Source of the DNA: a virus
Virus record (IMG/VR): IMGVR_UViG_3300035670_000020
Span: 95,971 to 159,970 of that record
Length of the DNA stretch: 64,000 nucleotides
Reading direction: 5' to 3' (one strand)
A model generated the notes under the pieces. It did no database searches. It worked only from the letters and a program-made list of their open reading frames with translations, and was not told the origin of the DNA. Each line of letters opens with the position of its first letter. Position 1 is the stretch's first letter. Position numbers and translations under genes: made by a program. Shown here one piece after another: positions 33,426 to 41,402 of this stretch.

Positions 33426-35981
33426 TTAAGAATTAATCAAACCACCAATAGCTACTTTAAACGCCTCATCTTTTTTAACCGCAGAAAACCACTTATTGCG
33501 ATAATCTCGATTATTATCAATCTCTGTGAGACTGCCAGGATTGCTTGTTCTCATAGTATACTTGAAAGCTGGTGACTTGTCAAGCTCACTCTTTAGCTCT
33601 TGTCGTAGTGTTTTAATGTCTAGAGGAGCAAAGCTAGTAGAACTGCTTGCAAAATCAATCTTAGTAGCTTCGTCTGTAATAGTTCTTTGTTGCATATCCA
33701 TTAGTCTCTTCATTTTCTGAATACCGCTATAAATAGATCGACTACTAATTTGATCTAGGCCATATACCTTTAGAATACTATCAATATGAGCATAGTATTC
33801 GTCTAGCTTTAGTTCACAAGCACCAATCCTGATTTTATCTGTTTGGTTAGTAAAGAAGTCGCCCATAATCAAGTAATCAATATGGTCTACAATTTTCTTG
33901 TTCTTAACATACTTCTTATAATCAAACCCAAAAACACTAATCATATGGTACAGAATTTGACCGACAGAGGAATGATTGGCTCCATAACCCCACTGACTAT
34001 CATCAATATTATCCATTGACACACGGATTTTATCAGCAATAGACATATAATCCAAGTACTTGTCTAGCTTTTTGGCTGACTTTTTGATTTCACGGATCAT
34101 CCATGTATTAAAGTCGATCAACTCATAATCTTCTTTCAGTTTTTCCACAGACTTTTCTTTGATAGCATAGATATTTCCAGAAACACCCAAAATGTCTTTC
34201 ATTTCAAGATAATAATTATGGATTGTATTGAGTCCCACAAATCCTTCACAAGAAATATATCTGGTGATAGGAATGTATACAATCTCTTCCATATCTTCAA
34301 GAGACTCCAAATGATCTTCATTAAGAGTTTTTAGATAAGGAGCGTGACCATAGTTAGTATCCAGAGCAACTGTGTTAGAATCATCGCCACACAAGAAGAA
34401 TAGATCATCACTACTTACAGAACCCGTCTTAGCTCTTGCCTTGCGGGTTTGAGCGATAAGGTATTTGTAGTCTGAAACCTTCTTGAAGTTTTCAAGACCA
34501 ACATCATTGATAAGATCATCAACACCCACAAGACTTTCGGTATGATCCTTGGTATCTACAATAAGATAACAATAACAGTTATTCTGCTTGTAATACGCAC
34601 TAAGAATCTTTTTAGCTTGATTGAGACTCTTTATATCGCAATAGAAAAACTCAACATTAGACTCTGTATAACCTCCACCCCAACTACTAGTTCCTAGAGT
34701 TCCAGAGTAGATTTGCGTGGTAAGAGCAATCTTAGTACGAGAACGTCTGGCAGCATAATAGTAGCCGAAAACATACAAAGCTTTATCGGCACTGAGATTA
34801 TATGATAGGTCTGCTCTATCACTAAGATTATAGGTCTTTTGTGTTGTTGGACAAGTCCAAGACGCACCAACTCCCCAATCATTAATACTGCGGAGCTTAT
34901 TAAAGGTCTGGATTGCTTCTACACGAGTTTTGCAGGTAGAAATCTTGTCGGAAAATTCCTTTTTGAGAGAATCGTAGATTTCTTGTGTCTTAGCTCTAAG
35001 AGTCTTGATAACAGCTTTAGTGTACTGCAATCCCTCGCGGCTTATATCCATGTCGAGTTCACCAATTCCAAACTCGATTTCTAGATAAAGATTCTTGCTA
35101 TTAATGTTAGACAAAAAGGACTTGTAATTAGTGGCGTTTTCTTTTGCTTTTTGATTCCATTGAGCAATGTGGGCTTGTTCCTCTTTTTCTACATCACCAA
35201 TAAGATGTGTAGTATCTACTGGATAAGCAATATTTCCCATAATAGCGATAACATTAGAGCCAACATTATGATACGCATTAGGAAATAGATTGTTGGAATT
35301 AGTATTACAAACATTCCAATTATCTCCAGAAAGAAGAATATTACGATTGGAATAATCCTTCTTGAAGTCAATACCATATCCACCAAAAATGGTAGGCTTT
35401 TGCTTTAGGTAGTGAAATACTCTGACTGCTTTTTGAGAGAACTCAGAATAATCGTATCGCTTAACGGCAAAACTGATTTCCAAACCATTTGGTTCAGTTG
35501 TATCGCAAGAGTGCATCAAATTAAGTGTTGGGATTCCATCATCACCAATACTGGCGATATATGTATATTGCTTACCATTAAAAAAGCTTGTTGAAGTAAA
35601 GCTCTTAGTATAAGCAAAAGGACTCTTACTTCCTAGACCAAGACATCCAACAAAATCATTGCTGGTATTTTTGGTTGAAGCTCCATAAGTTGTATAAAGC
35701 TTCTCCATATCGGTCTGACTAAGACCTGTGCCAAAATCCCGAACCTTAAAATTAGGGTCGGTATCACTTGGAAGATAAACATGAAAAGGATTGGTATTTT
35801 TTGCAGCAATATGTGCGTCGTTTGCATTGGTGCAAAGTTCACGAATTACGGCCCCAATTTTATCTGAATATAAAGAATTGCTCAAGACGTTAAACATCTT
35901 GGCGGATTGCTGAATAGTGAACTGATTTTCGCTCTTAACACCACGGGAATGAACTTCAACTGTCTTATCTGCCAATTTCAT
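33426..35981 (-). CDS. rIIA: rIIA-like GHKL ATPase-domain protein
   Basis: 851 residues. The N-terminus matches rIIA: VHSRGVKSENQFTIQQSAKMF, then IGAVIRELCTNANDAHIAA (the GHKL N box), VRDFGTGLSQ (the DxGxG G1 box) and GCLGLGSKSPFAY (the G2 box). The long C-terminal part is rich in Asn, Lys and Tyr. Own promoter at 36032-36059; rIIB follows after 17 bases. Confidence 0.9.
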   Translation of the reverse strand: MKLADKTVEVHSRGVKSENQFTIQQSAKMFNVLSNSLYSDKIGAVIRELCTNANDAHIAAKNTNPFHVYLPSDTDPNFKVRDFGTGLSQTDMEKLYTTYGASTKNTSNDFVGCLGLGSKSPFAYTKSFTSTSFFNGKQYTYIASIGDDGIPTLNLMHSCDTTEPNGLEISFAVKRYDYSEFSQKAVRVFHYLKQKPTIFGGYGIDFKKDYSNRNILLSGDNWNVCNTNSNNLFPNAYHNVGSNVIAIMGNIAYPVDTTHLIGDVEKEEQAHIAQWNQKAKENATNYKSFLSNINSKNLYLEIEFGIGELDMDISREGLQYTKAVIKTLRAKTQEIYDSLKKEFSDKISTCKTRVEAIQTFNKLRSINDWGVGASWTCPTTQKTYNLSDRADLSYNLSADKALYVFGYYYAARRSRTKIALTTQIYSGTLGTSSWGGGYTESNVEFFYCDIKSLNQAKKILSAYYKQNNCYCYLIVDTKDHTESLVGVDDLINDVGLENFKKVSDYKYLIAQTRKARAKTGSVSSDDLFFLCGDDSNTVALDTNYGHAPYLKTLNEDHLESLEDMEEIVYIPITRYISCEGFVGLNTIHNYYLEMKDILGVSGNIYAIKEKSVEKLKEDYELIDFNTWMIREIKKSAKKLDKYLDYMSIADKIRVSMDNIDDSQWGYGANHSSVGQILYHMISVFGFDYKKYVKNKKIVDHIDYLIMGDFFTNQTDKIRIGACELKLDEYYAHIDSILKVYGLDQISSRSIYSGIQKMKRLMDMQQRTITDEATKIDFASSSTSFAPLDIKTLRQELKSELDKSPAFKYTMRTSNPGSLTEIDNNRDYRNKWFSAVKKDEAFKVAIGGLINS
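33555..33583 (-). promoter_or_regulatory. Candidate internal promoter for rIIB
   Basis: TTGACA, 17 bp, TATACT within the 3' end of rIIA, about 145 bases before the rIIB start. No extended -10. Confidence 0.5.
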
Positions 35982-36031
35982 CTTATCTGCTCCAAGTTAG
36001 GTTTACTGCTCCAATCGTTACTGATACGTCA

Positions 36032-36059
36032 ATTGTATCACACTACTAAGGTCTGTCAA
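36032..36059 (-). promoter_or_regulatory. Sigma-70-type promoter for rIIA
   Basis: TTGACA, 16 bp, TACAAT with TGA before the -10 box, about 50 bases before the rIIA start. Confidence 0.88.
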
Positions 36060-36062
36060 GCG

Positions 36063-36380
36063 TCAGTCATCATCACTATCTTTTTCCCAAAAGTCTTTTT
36101 CCTCGGGAACCCATGTCGAATCATTATCGTAACCTTCTTCGTCGTCATAATCGCCATAATCTTCTATTTCGTCATCGTCTTCATCATAATCTTCTTCGTC
36201 GTCTTCGCTGACCATAATAGAAAAAGTGTTAAGAATCTCTAGAACAATATTTAGTTTCTCATTCATTTCTGATAAACTTTTTGCCATCATAGAAAAAGCT
36301 TCGCTAGATTTTGCTTGAAAAAGCTCGATTTTGGCAATTTTTTCGGTAATAGATTCTTCATTTGGATTAGATTCTGACAT
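36063..36380 (-). CDS. Acidic coiled-coil protein, 105 aa
   Basis: N-terminal helix with heptad-like hydrophobics (SMMAKSLSEMNEKLNIVLEIL), then a strongly acidic Asp/Glu/Tyr C-terminal half. The acidic tail recalls DNA-mimic proteins, but no family is recognised. The gene follows a terminator (36449-36476) and GGTGTAT (36424-36430). Confidence 0.65.
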   Translation of the reverse strand: MSESNPNEESITEKIAKIELFQAKSSEAFSMMAKSLSEMNEKLNIVLEILNTFSIMVSEDDEEDYDEDDDEIEDYGDYDDEEGYDNDSTWVPEEKDFWEKDSDDD

Positions 36381-36423
36381 TAAAAACTCCTATTTAATAA
36401 TATCTTTATTAGACCAATAAAAT

Positions 36424-36430
36424 ATACACC
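36424..36430 (-). promoter_or_regulatory. Candidate phage-specific promoter element GGTGTAT
   Basis: TTGGTGTATATTTTATTGG, 44-50 bases before the ATG at 36380 and immediately past the terminator of the preceding gene. No TTGACA box is present. Confidence 0.42.
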
Positions 36431-36448
36431 AACAAAAATAAGAATAAG

Positions 36449-36476
36449 CCGGGACTAAAGCTAACCATAGTCCCGA
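36449..36476 (-). terminator. Terminator hairpin after the 36503-36790 gene
   Basis: CGGGACTA pairs with TAGTCCCG (8 bp, extendable) around a 10-base loop, followed by a T-rich tract broken by a few A and C residues. It lies about 30 bases past the stop codon. Confidence 0.75.
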
Positions 36477-36502
36477 CTTAATCTCAATTCTTGTTAAATT
36501 AC

Positions 36503-36790
36503 TCACGAACCAGCGTGAGCGGCCTGTAAACGACGAACAATGTCGGCCATAGCCTCAACATTATCCACAGTCTTAACAGGCTTACGACGCTCCATAGCAG
36601 GCAATTCAATACCCTTTGCCTCAAGAGCCTTCTTTACTCGGGCATAACGAGCCATTGTGGACGGAATCTTCTGTCCCGTCTTTTCAGCAATTTCGGCATA
36701 ATTCTTACTGCTATAAACAGCCTCAAGAAAAACCTCGTCACTGCAATGAACACGCTTCTGAACACCGCTTTCCACAACTACATCAGCCAT
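36503..36790 (-). CDS. Small helix-turn-helix-like basic protein
   Basis: 95 residues. SKNYAEIAEKTGQKIPSTMARYARVKKALEAKG looks like a helix-turn-helix, with a basic tail (AMERRKPVKTVDN). The gene stands alone between its own promoter and terminator and has higher GC than its neighbours, suggesting abundant expression. Possible DNA-binding or regulatory protein. Confidence 0.7.
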   Translation of the reverse strand: MADVVVESGVQKRVHCSDEVFLEAVYSSKNYAEIAEKTGQKIPSTMARYARVKKALEAKGIELPAMERRKPVKTVDNVEAMADIVRRLQAAHAGS

Positions 36791-36873
36791 AATAGAACCT
36801 CCAATTAAAAGTTACAAACCAACCAAATTTGTGTGTCTTTGCCACGCTGGCATCGCTCACACGCTACTACCTT

Positions 36874-36901
36874 ATTGTATCACGCCTTGATTCTTTGTCA
36901 A
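36874..36901 (-). promoter_or_regulatory. Sigma-70-type promoter for the 36503-36790 gene
   Basis: TTGACA, 16 bp, TACAAT with TGA before the -10 box. The start codon is about 85 bases downstream. Confidence 0.85.
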
Positions 36902-36921
36902 GCACCCCTTCTTCGATTTTC

Positions 36922-37242
36922 TCAATCCTTCAATCCAAGGATTTCGCCCACATTGAGATTTTCAAAAGTGTCTGTATGAAACCGCCCCAATATTTCTTTT
37001 TGATTTTGCTTTATTTCAACGGGAATCTCATCCAACACTTGTATCATATGATTAAGTTTAGTAATAGCATCTTTTACTGGTGTCTTTAATTGCTTCGACA
37101 AATTAGCAAAAGTTAAAGATTCCGCCTCAATTTTACTAATGATTTCATTAACAAAACTAATAATTGCAGGATCTTCGTTGTATTTGTGAACCAGTCTTTT
37201 AGCTATCCATTTAAGCTTATCAATATCTTTACTGTTGACCAT
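36922..37242 (-). CDS. Hypothetical helical protein, 106 aa
   Basis: From ATG 37242 (MVNSKDIDKLKWIAKRLV), which overlaps the upstream stop only slightly. All-helical with a possible coiled coil (TKLNHMIQVLDEIPVEIKQNQKEIL). No family is recognised. Confidence 0.6.
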   Translation of the reverse strand: MVNSKDIDKLKWIAKRLVHKYNEDPAIISFVNEIISKIEAESLTFANLSKQLKTPVKDAITKLNHMIQVLDEIPVEIKQNQKEILGRFHTDTFENLNVGEILGLKD

Positions 37243-37531
37243 TATTATCATCTTCACAGATTGTATTGAAAAAGTCTCTAATTTCTTTAATTTTTTCCAT
37301 ACGGATACTTGTCATACCCTCATAAACCTTATATCCAAATAGAATCCTTACTGCCAATTTAATTTTTTCCCATAATGTATTTGGGTTTGTAGGATAGTAT
37401 GAAAATAGACCAATAGAAAGATCGCAATCGTTTTCATTGCCATATTCGCCCCAATAATAATAATCGAACGTAACTACTTCTGAATGACAATCACAGCGAA
37501 CGATTAATTCTTGATCTGATTTTTTCATCAT
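37229..37531 (-). CDS. Hypothetical protein, 100 aa
   Basis: Beta-rich first half (ELIVRCDCHSEVVTFDYYYWG) and a helical end. GGAG precedes a double ATG (37531 and 37528). No family is recognised. Confidence 0.65.
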   Translation of the reverse strand: MMKKSDQELIVRCDCHSEVVTFDYYYWGEYGNENDCDLSIGLFSYYPTNPNTLWEKIKLAVRILFGYKVYEGMTSIRMEKIKEIRDFFNTICEDDNNGQQ

Positions 37532-37544
37532 ACACTCCTAGTTA

Positions 37545-37709
37545 CTAGTCGTCTATTATAAAACTAGCAACAAAATACACGAGGATGCCTGGAACAACGC
37601 CAGTCATTATAATACCAACAAGAGTTGCTAGTCTAAGTAATGTAACATCAACATTGTATTTGTTAGCTAAAAAACTACAAACACCCATAAATTTTGGTTT
37701 AGCGTTCAT
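37545..37709 (-). CDS. PspC-domain small membrane protein, 54 aa
   Basis: Starts at ATG 37709, overlapping the DNA ligase TGA (ATGA), and stops at TAG 37545. MGVCSFLANKYNVDVTLLRLA followed by a hydrophobic helix (GIIMTGVVPGILVYFVASFII) matches the PspC domain, GVxxGLAxxxxVDxTLxR plus membrane segment. PspC proteins sense or counter envelope stress in bacteria. A phage copy could protect or alter the membrane. Family call by pattern only. Confidence 0.7.
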   Translation of the reverse strand: MNAKPKFMGVCSFLANKYNVDVTLLRLATLVGIIMTGVVPGILVYFVASFIIDD

Positions 37710-38833
37710 CTATCCTCCTTTAAACAATTATTAATATCAACTCTTGCAAAATTAGGTGTTCCTAATCCTGTTAATCCATTATAAAGGAATTCTACCTTTT
37801 TGCCAATCCACTTCTTTTTATCGGCCAGAAATTGGACAGCCTGTTCATACGAACCTTTGAATGTTGCGTCAAACTTCAAGCCGTTCCAATCAAGACTGAT
37901 TCTTTTTCCCGTTCCACTCCAATTTCCTTCGCCTTCTGTGATATCGGTAATAATAGCATCGTCAGAATCTTCGGGCTTAATTTTCAAGAGATTCTTACTT
38001 CGCTTGTTTTCATATCCCATATCTTTTAGTCGTAGCATAGCTCCTTCATGTCCCATATCAATTAACTGTAGATAATAATCATTTAGATCATTTTCTGAAT
38101 TAATATCAAATGAAGGAACTTCAATTATATAGTCTAACGGAACTACGTAAGTATCAATAAACCTCTTACGTTCTGTATAACAGCAAGTTTTATCTATTCC
38201 GAATCCATATCCATCATAAACATAATAGCGAACCATTTTTTCACCTTGTTCTAAATGGTCATCAGTAATATGTACTGTTCTTCTAATTAGTTTCATTAAC
38301 TCATTTAGTTGTTGCTTCAAATCTTCATTAAATAGCTCTCCGTCCAAAACTGCATCTGGATATTTTTCAAAGAATGGAGCTAGAGATTTCTCGATATGAG
38401 GACAAGTCAAATACTTTTCTCCCTTACGAGTCCATAATCCATCCTTAGTTGCAACACATCTTCCACCATTGTACTTTGTTTGTAGTAAATATTCTCCCTT
38501 AGTTAAATCAATTTTGTGTTTGTAATCCTTATATTGTTTGGCAAGCATAGGCTCAACATAAGCCATGTTGTCGATTTCATTTTTGTTCTCAAAATAGCCT
38601 GTTTTTTGCTGCTTTTTGTACTTATTTTCCACTTCTTTTTGAGCTTGTTCGCTACCAGTAGTTTCGTTCTTTTTGCCTACATTTTTTGGTTGGGCAATTG
38701 TCCACTCAGAAGTAACTAGCTCACCCGCTTCAAGTCCACTAACAGTTCGATATTTATCTCCCTGTTGTTCCATTCGCCAAATACGAACGCGGCCCATAGA
38801 ATCTCGTGAATATAGTGTTGGGTATGATTTCAT
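37706..38833 (-). CDS. ATP-dependent DNA ligase with N-terminal WGR-like domain
   Basis: 375 residues. The first 45 residues (TLYSRDSMGRVRIWRMEQQGDKYRT) resemble a WGR domain. The ligase core has motif I TKYNGGR with the nucleotidylated Lys120 (usually KxDGxR), motif III DAVLDGELF, motif IV GHEGAMLRL and motif V LLKIKP, then an OB-fold ending with GKKVEFLYNGLTGLGTPNFARV. It seals nicks with ATP during phage replication. Confidence 0.88.
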   Translation of the reverse strand: MKSYPTLYSRDSMGRVRIWRMEQQGDKYRTVSGLEAGELVTSEWTIAQPKNVGKKNETTGSEQAQKEVENKYKKQQKTGYFENKNEIDNMAYVEPMLAKQYKDYKHKIDLTKGEYLLQTKYNGGRCVATKDGLWTRKGEKYLTCPHIEKSLAPFFEKYPDAVLDGELFNEDLKQQLNELMKLIRRTVHITDDHLEQGEKMVRYYVYDGYGFGIDKTCCYTERKRFIDTYVVPLDYIIEVPSFDINSENDLNDYYLQLIDMGHEGAMLRLKDMGYENKRSKNLLKIKPEDSDDAIITDITEGEGNWSGTGKRISLDWNGLKFDATFKGSYEQAVQFLADKKKWIGKKVEFLYNGLTGLGTPNFARVDINNCLKEDR

Positions 38834-38840
38834 TTTTTCC

Positions 38841-39065
38841 TCAATAATTAGAAGTGTTATATTCGTCCAAATTAAATATCTGACTCATTGTATCATGCAG
38901 CTTATTGATATTTAAACCCAATAAAGCTTTTGTGCCGAGTAAAATATTAACTGTTTCATCTTCAGTTAAATTATCTTCTAGTACATTTTCGGCCAAAATA
39001 TGAAGATTCTCATAAATAGCCCACAAGCTATTAATATCTGTTTCTAAATCAAACCGATCTTTCAT
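38841..39065 (-). CDS. Hypothetical helical protein, 74 aa
   Basis: Acidic all-helical protein (DINSLWAIYENLHILAENVLED). It has its own promoter 35 bases upstream and precedes the ligase by 7 bases. No family is recognised. Confidence 0.65.
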   Translation of the reverse strand: MKDRFDLETDINSLWAIYENLHILAENVLEDNLTEDETVNILLGTKALLGLNINKLHDTMSQIFNLDEYNTSNY

Positions 39066-39099
39066 TGTTGTTCTCCAAGATGTTAGTGTCGATAGCTCG

Positions 39100-39127
39100 A
39101 TTATATCCTACTGTTGGGGTTTGTCAA
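39100..39127 (-). promoter_or_regulatory. Sigma-70-type promoter for the 38841-39065 gene and ligase
   Basis: TTGACA, 16 bp, TATAAT, all consensus, in the gap after the endonuclease VII gene. Confidence 0.88.
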
Positions 39128-39482
39128 GCTGATTTCTGTTTCTAACCTTTATAAGATAATTCAGGGCATTAATGAGAGAAGGAATATCATCACCCAATTT
39201 GCCAAGTCCTTCGTTACACCGACTGCAAACGTGACCACGAAAAGTATCGTCTGTATGATCGTGATCTATTACCCATTTCCAAGGAACCTTACCACAAATT
39301 TCACACACTTCGGGTCTAGGTGGTGCTTCCTTCTTTAATTTCTTTCTGACTTTTGCGTGATGCTTGATGCACTCTCTACATCTTGTATCAAGACGATCTT
39401 TATAAAGACGATGTTTCGGAAACTCAGAAAGTTTCTTAGTTTCTTTACAGTATTGACAAGGTTTTTCTTTTTTGTTTTTCAT
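39108..39482 (-). CDS. Recombination endonuclease VII-like protein
   Basis: About 124 residues from ATG 39482. A longer frame to 39509 would start inside the tmRNA 3' end and is rejected. N-terminal zinc knuckle (CQYCKE and CRECIKHH), then CEICGKVPWKWVIDHDHTDDTFRGHVCSRCNEGLGKLGDD, the DHDH catalytic segment of T4 gp49-type endonuclease VII. It cleaves Holliday junctions and other branched DNA before packaging. Partners in the window are RuvB and the RuvA-III-like protein. Confidence 0.88.
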   Translation of the reverse strand: MKNKKEKPCQYCKETKKLSEFPKHRLYKDRLDTRCRECIKHHAKVRKKLKKEAPPRPEVCEICGKVPWKWVIDHDHTDDTFRGHVCSRCNEGLGKLGDDIPSLINALNYLIKVRNRNQLDKPQQ

Positions 39483-39491
39483 TTTTTGTAT

Positions 39492-39841
39492 TGGTGGAGA
39501 TGTTGGCATACGATAGCCAAGTCCTAAAAATATTTCAGATAGCTTTTCTACAAGTTTATTTTGTTCTTTTTAAGAGAAATTATAGAACAAACAACATTCT
39601 TTTCTCTTTGCTTGTTTATCTTAGTTTGTTGATACAAGCTTCAACAAAAGCAAAAGGATTTTACATCAACTTTTTGGACGCCTCCTTTTAGCTTCCTAAA
39701 GTTGTCGTAGCCGTTATTAGGCTGCGAGAGCTAATTGATTTACGTCAATTAAACGTTTTTATCGACTTGTTAAAGTGGCCTGTCGATAAACCACTACTTG
39801 CTTTACTAACCTCTTTATTCTAGTCGAAACCTTTCATCCCC
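39492..39841 (-). ncRNA. ssrA: Transfer-messenger RNA (tmRNA)
   Basis: A 350-nt gene with every tmRNA landmark. The 5' end GGGGATG pairs with CATCTCC before ACCA at the 3' end, with a G-U at the third pair, the alanine identity element. GGTTTCGACT follows the 5' strand. PK1 (39758-39795) is AGTGG/CCACT interlaced with TTTATCGAC/GTCGATAAA. Eleven bases later GAC starts a tag, DVNQLALAA, ended by TAATAA (39714-39746). PK2 (39651-39704), PK3 (39610-39647) and PK4 (39560-39608) are all clear H-type pseudoknots. CTAGAATA pairs with TATTTTTAG to form P2. A consensus promoter lies 11 bases upstream. The CCA is encoded. The T-loop appears to be 8 rather than 7 bases. It presumably rescues stalled ribosomes and tags proteins. 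Confidence 0.96.
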
Positions 39842-39851
39842 GTATGTTCTT

Positions 39852-39879
39852 ATTATACACCATCAGTTTGGTTTGTCAA
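39852..39879 (-). promoter_or_regulatory. Sigma-70-type promoter for tmRNA
   Basis: TTGACA, 16 bp, TATAAT, 11 bases before the mature 5' end at 39841. GGTG precedes the -10 box, giving GGTGTATAAT. Confidence 0.92.
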
Positions 39880-40304
39880 GAAAGAGCTAATTCTATGAGT
39901 TTTTGCGCTCTTTTGCTGGGTTTCTTATATCCGTTCTGAAATCCCTTACAAATACCATTTTTATACATTTCTTTGATATCAATATCTTTTTTGATCTGAT
40001 CTATTGTTGGATCTAAAATTTTCCCTTCTTTGTTTACTAACCACCAATGAGTTTCAATAACTGGATCGTTAGGTCTATTGACATAAAAATCTATTGGAAA
40101 AGATATACATACTGGTTTATATCCAGAATTTTTCCCTCCCAACATATGAAATAAGGCTTCTGTAGCAATATAGCAAAAACCAACCGAATGAACATTTTTG
40201 TTTTTATTTTGCTCTCTCCAATATGGAGTCAATAACTTTTTTGCTTCCGGTGTCTTGAATGTTTTTCTAATTAATTTAATGGTCTTTTGTTCTTTTTTAT
40301 TCAT
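39876..40304 (-). CDS. Possible papain-like cysteine hydrolase, 142 aa
   Basis: SVGFCYIATEALFHML (Cys44 at a helix start), ETHWWLVNKEGKILDPT (His86 and Asp98 on a strand pair) give a Cys-His-Asp order like papain-fold or transglutaminase-like hydrolases. Basic N- and C-termini. No named family is recognised; the catalytic reading is inference. It lies directly upstream of the tmRNA promoter. Confidence 0.6.
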   Translation of the reverse strand: MNKKEQKTIKLIRKTFKTPEAKKLLTPYWREQNKNKNVHSVGFCYIATEALFHMLGGKNSGYKPVCISFPIDFYVNRPNDPVIETHWWLVNKEGKILDPTIDQIKKDIDIKEMYKNGICKGFQNGYKKPSKRAQKLIELALS

Positions 40305-40635
40305 TTCTGAAATCCCAAATTTTTAAGCCATATTTTTTTGCTGTCTCATACATATTCTTGGTTCCTTTTCCTCCAGGAAACAAAATAACAGCATCAGCAT
40401 AGTCAGCCATTTCTGCATTACGAATTGGACCAGCGGCCTTTTTGTGCTTTATCCATTCTGCTGGAAACATTTTTATGGGAATTTGATTTTCTCTCGCCCA
40501 TCTTTCTCCACAAGCATCAGCACCCTTAGCTCCACCAGAAACAACTTCGGTAATTTGATCCCTAAGTTGATCTAGTTTAAGTTCATCTGCGTCAGTAAAA
40601 TAGTAGTCACGACCACCCGCAATAATTACTCGCAT
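40297..40635 (-). CDS. SLOG-family nucleotide-binding protein (DUF2493/YspA-like)
   Basis: 112 residues from ATG 40635 (MRVIIAGGRDYYF). IIAGGRD at the start, ITEVVSGGAKGADACGERWARE and YADAVILFPGGKGTKNMYETAKKYG are typical of the DprA-related Rossmann-like fold that binds nucleotides. Common in phages. Ligand unknown. Confidence 0.82.
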   Translation of the reverse strand: MRVIIAGGRDYYFTDADELKLDQLRDQITEVVSGGAKGADACGERWARENQIPIKMFPAEWIKHKKAAGPIRNAEMADYADAVILFPGGKGTKNMYETAKKYGLKIWDFRNE

Positions 40636-40835
40636 GGCATACTCAAACATTCTAATTTTAATTGCAATTCATGAAGTTCTCTAGCTACTAATTTCCATCT
40701 TGGTGTTACTAGACATATATCTGGAATATAACCATTATAATCCGGCTCTACTCCATGCTTAATAATTTCTTCTGGATCTAATCCTTTTTTATTACAATAT
40801 TCTCGTGCTGCTTTTTCTAGTTGTTGATCTGACAT
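40626..40835 (-). CDS. Hypothetical protein, 69 aa
   Basis: Helical N-terminus (QLEKAAREYCNKKGLDPEEI), then TPRWKLVARELHELQLKL, a pattern seen in many small phage proteins. Function unknown. Its end overlaps the SLOG gene start. Confidence 0.65.
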   Translation of the reverse strand: MSDQQLEKAAREYCNKKGLDPEEIIKHGVEPDYNGYIPDICLVTPRWKLVARELHELQLKLECLSMPCE

Positions 40836-40838
40836 AAT

Positions 40839-41060
40839 TTACTCCATTTGTTTATATGGTTCCCAACCTTGTAATTTATGATATTGTATATTTGCTTCCA
40901 CCCAATTATCAGCCCAAATCTCCCATAATAACTCATACTCTCCATCTTGTACTGCGGCAGTATATTTGGGATGAAGATCTTTCCCTTTAATAAGTAAGAA
41001 GCCACCATCTTCTTTTTTGTCTTCCCAAGCGGTATAAAGAGTTTTATTGTTATCTGTCAT
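40839..41060 (-). CDS. Hypothetical protein, 73 aa
   Basis: Trp- and acid-rich small protein (LYTAWEDKKEDGGFLLIKG; ELLWEIWADNWVEAN). It ends 3 bases before the next ATG. No family is recognised. Confidence 0.6.
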   Translation of the reverse strand: MTDNNKTLYTAWEDKKEDGGFLLIKGKDLHPKYTAAVQDGEYELLWEIWADNWVEANIQYHKLQGWEPYKQME

Positions 41061-41400
41061 TTTTTATATCTTTTTTAATTTCGTTTAAAGCTTGATTTAG
41101 ACTAATTAATATTTCATTGCTAGTATCTACTAGATTGTTTGCTCGTTTTGTTGCTTCTTCAGAAATTTCTTTTAGTTCTAATACGGAGTAACATAATTCT
41201 ATAACTAATTTCGTTGTGTCATTATTAGTAAAATCTAGCGTCAGTATTTCTTGGATACTTTGCTTTGATATGCTTTCGTTTTCTATTAAGGTTATAAGTT
41301 TCTTTTTTACTTCTCCATTAATCAGCTGTTTATATGGAGATTTAGTAAGCATCTTTAATATTTGGTTTATAGAAGGAATATATTTTTGATTAGTGGTCAT
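41050..41400 (-). CDS. Hypothetical helical protein, 116 aa
   Basis: Almost entirely helical, with heptad-like leucine and isoleucine spacing at LVIELCYSVLELKEI and NEILISLNQALNEIK. Probably a coiled-coil oligomer. No family is recognised. Confidence 0.6.
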   Translation of the reverse strand: MTTNQKYIPSINQILKMLTKSPYKQLINGEVKKKLITLIENESISKQSIQEILTLDFTNNDTTKLVIELCYSVLELKEISEEATKRANNLVDTSNEILISLNQALNEIKKDIKNDR

Positions 41401-41402
41401 TT

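Noticed and set aside
39483-39509. N-terminal extension of the endonuclease VII gene to 39509
   Set aside because: The extra codons fall in the 3' end of the tmRNA (acceptor and T arms); the ATG at 39482 lies outside the RNA.
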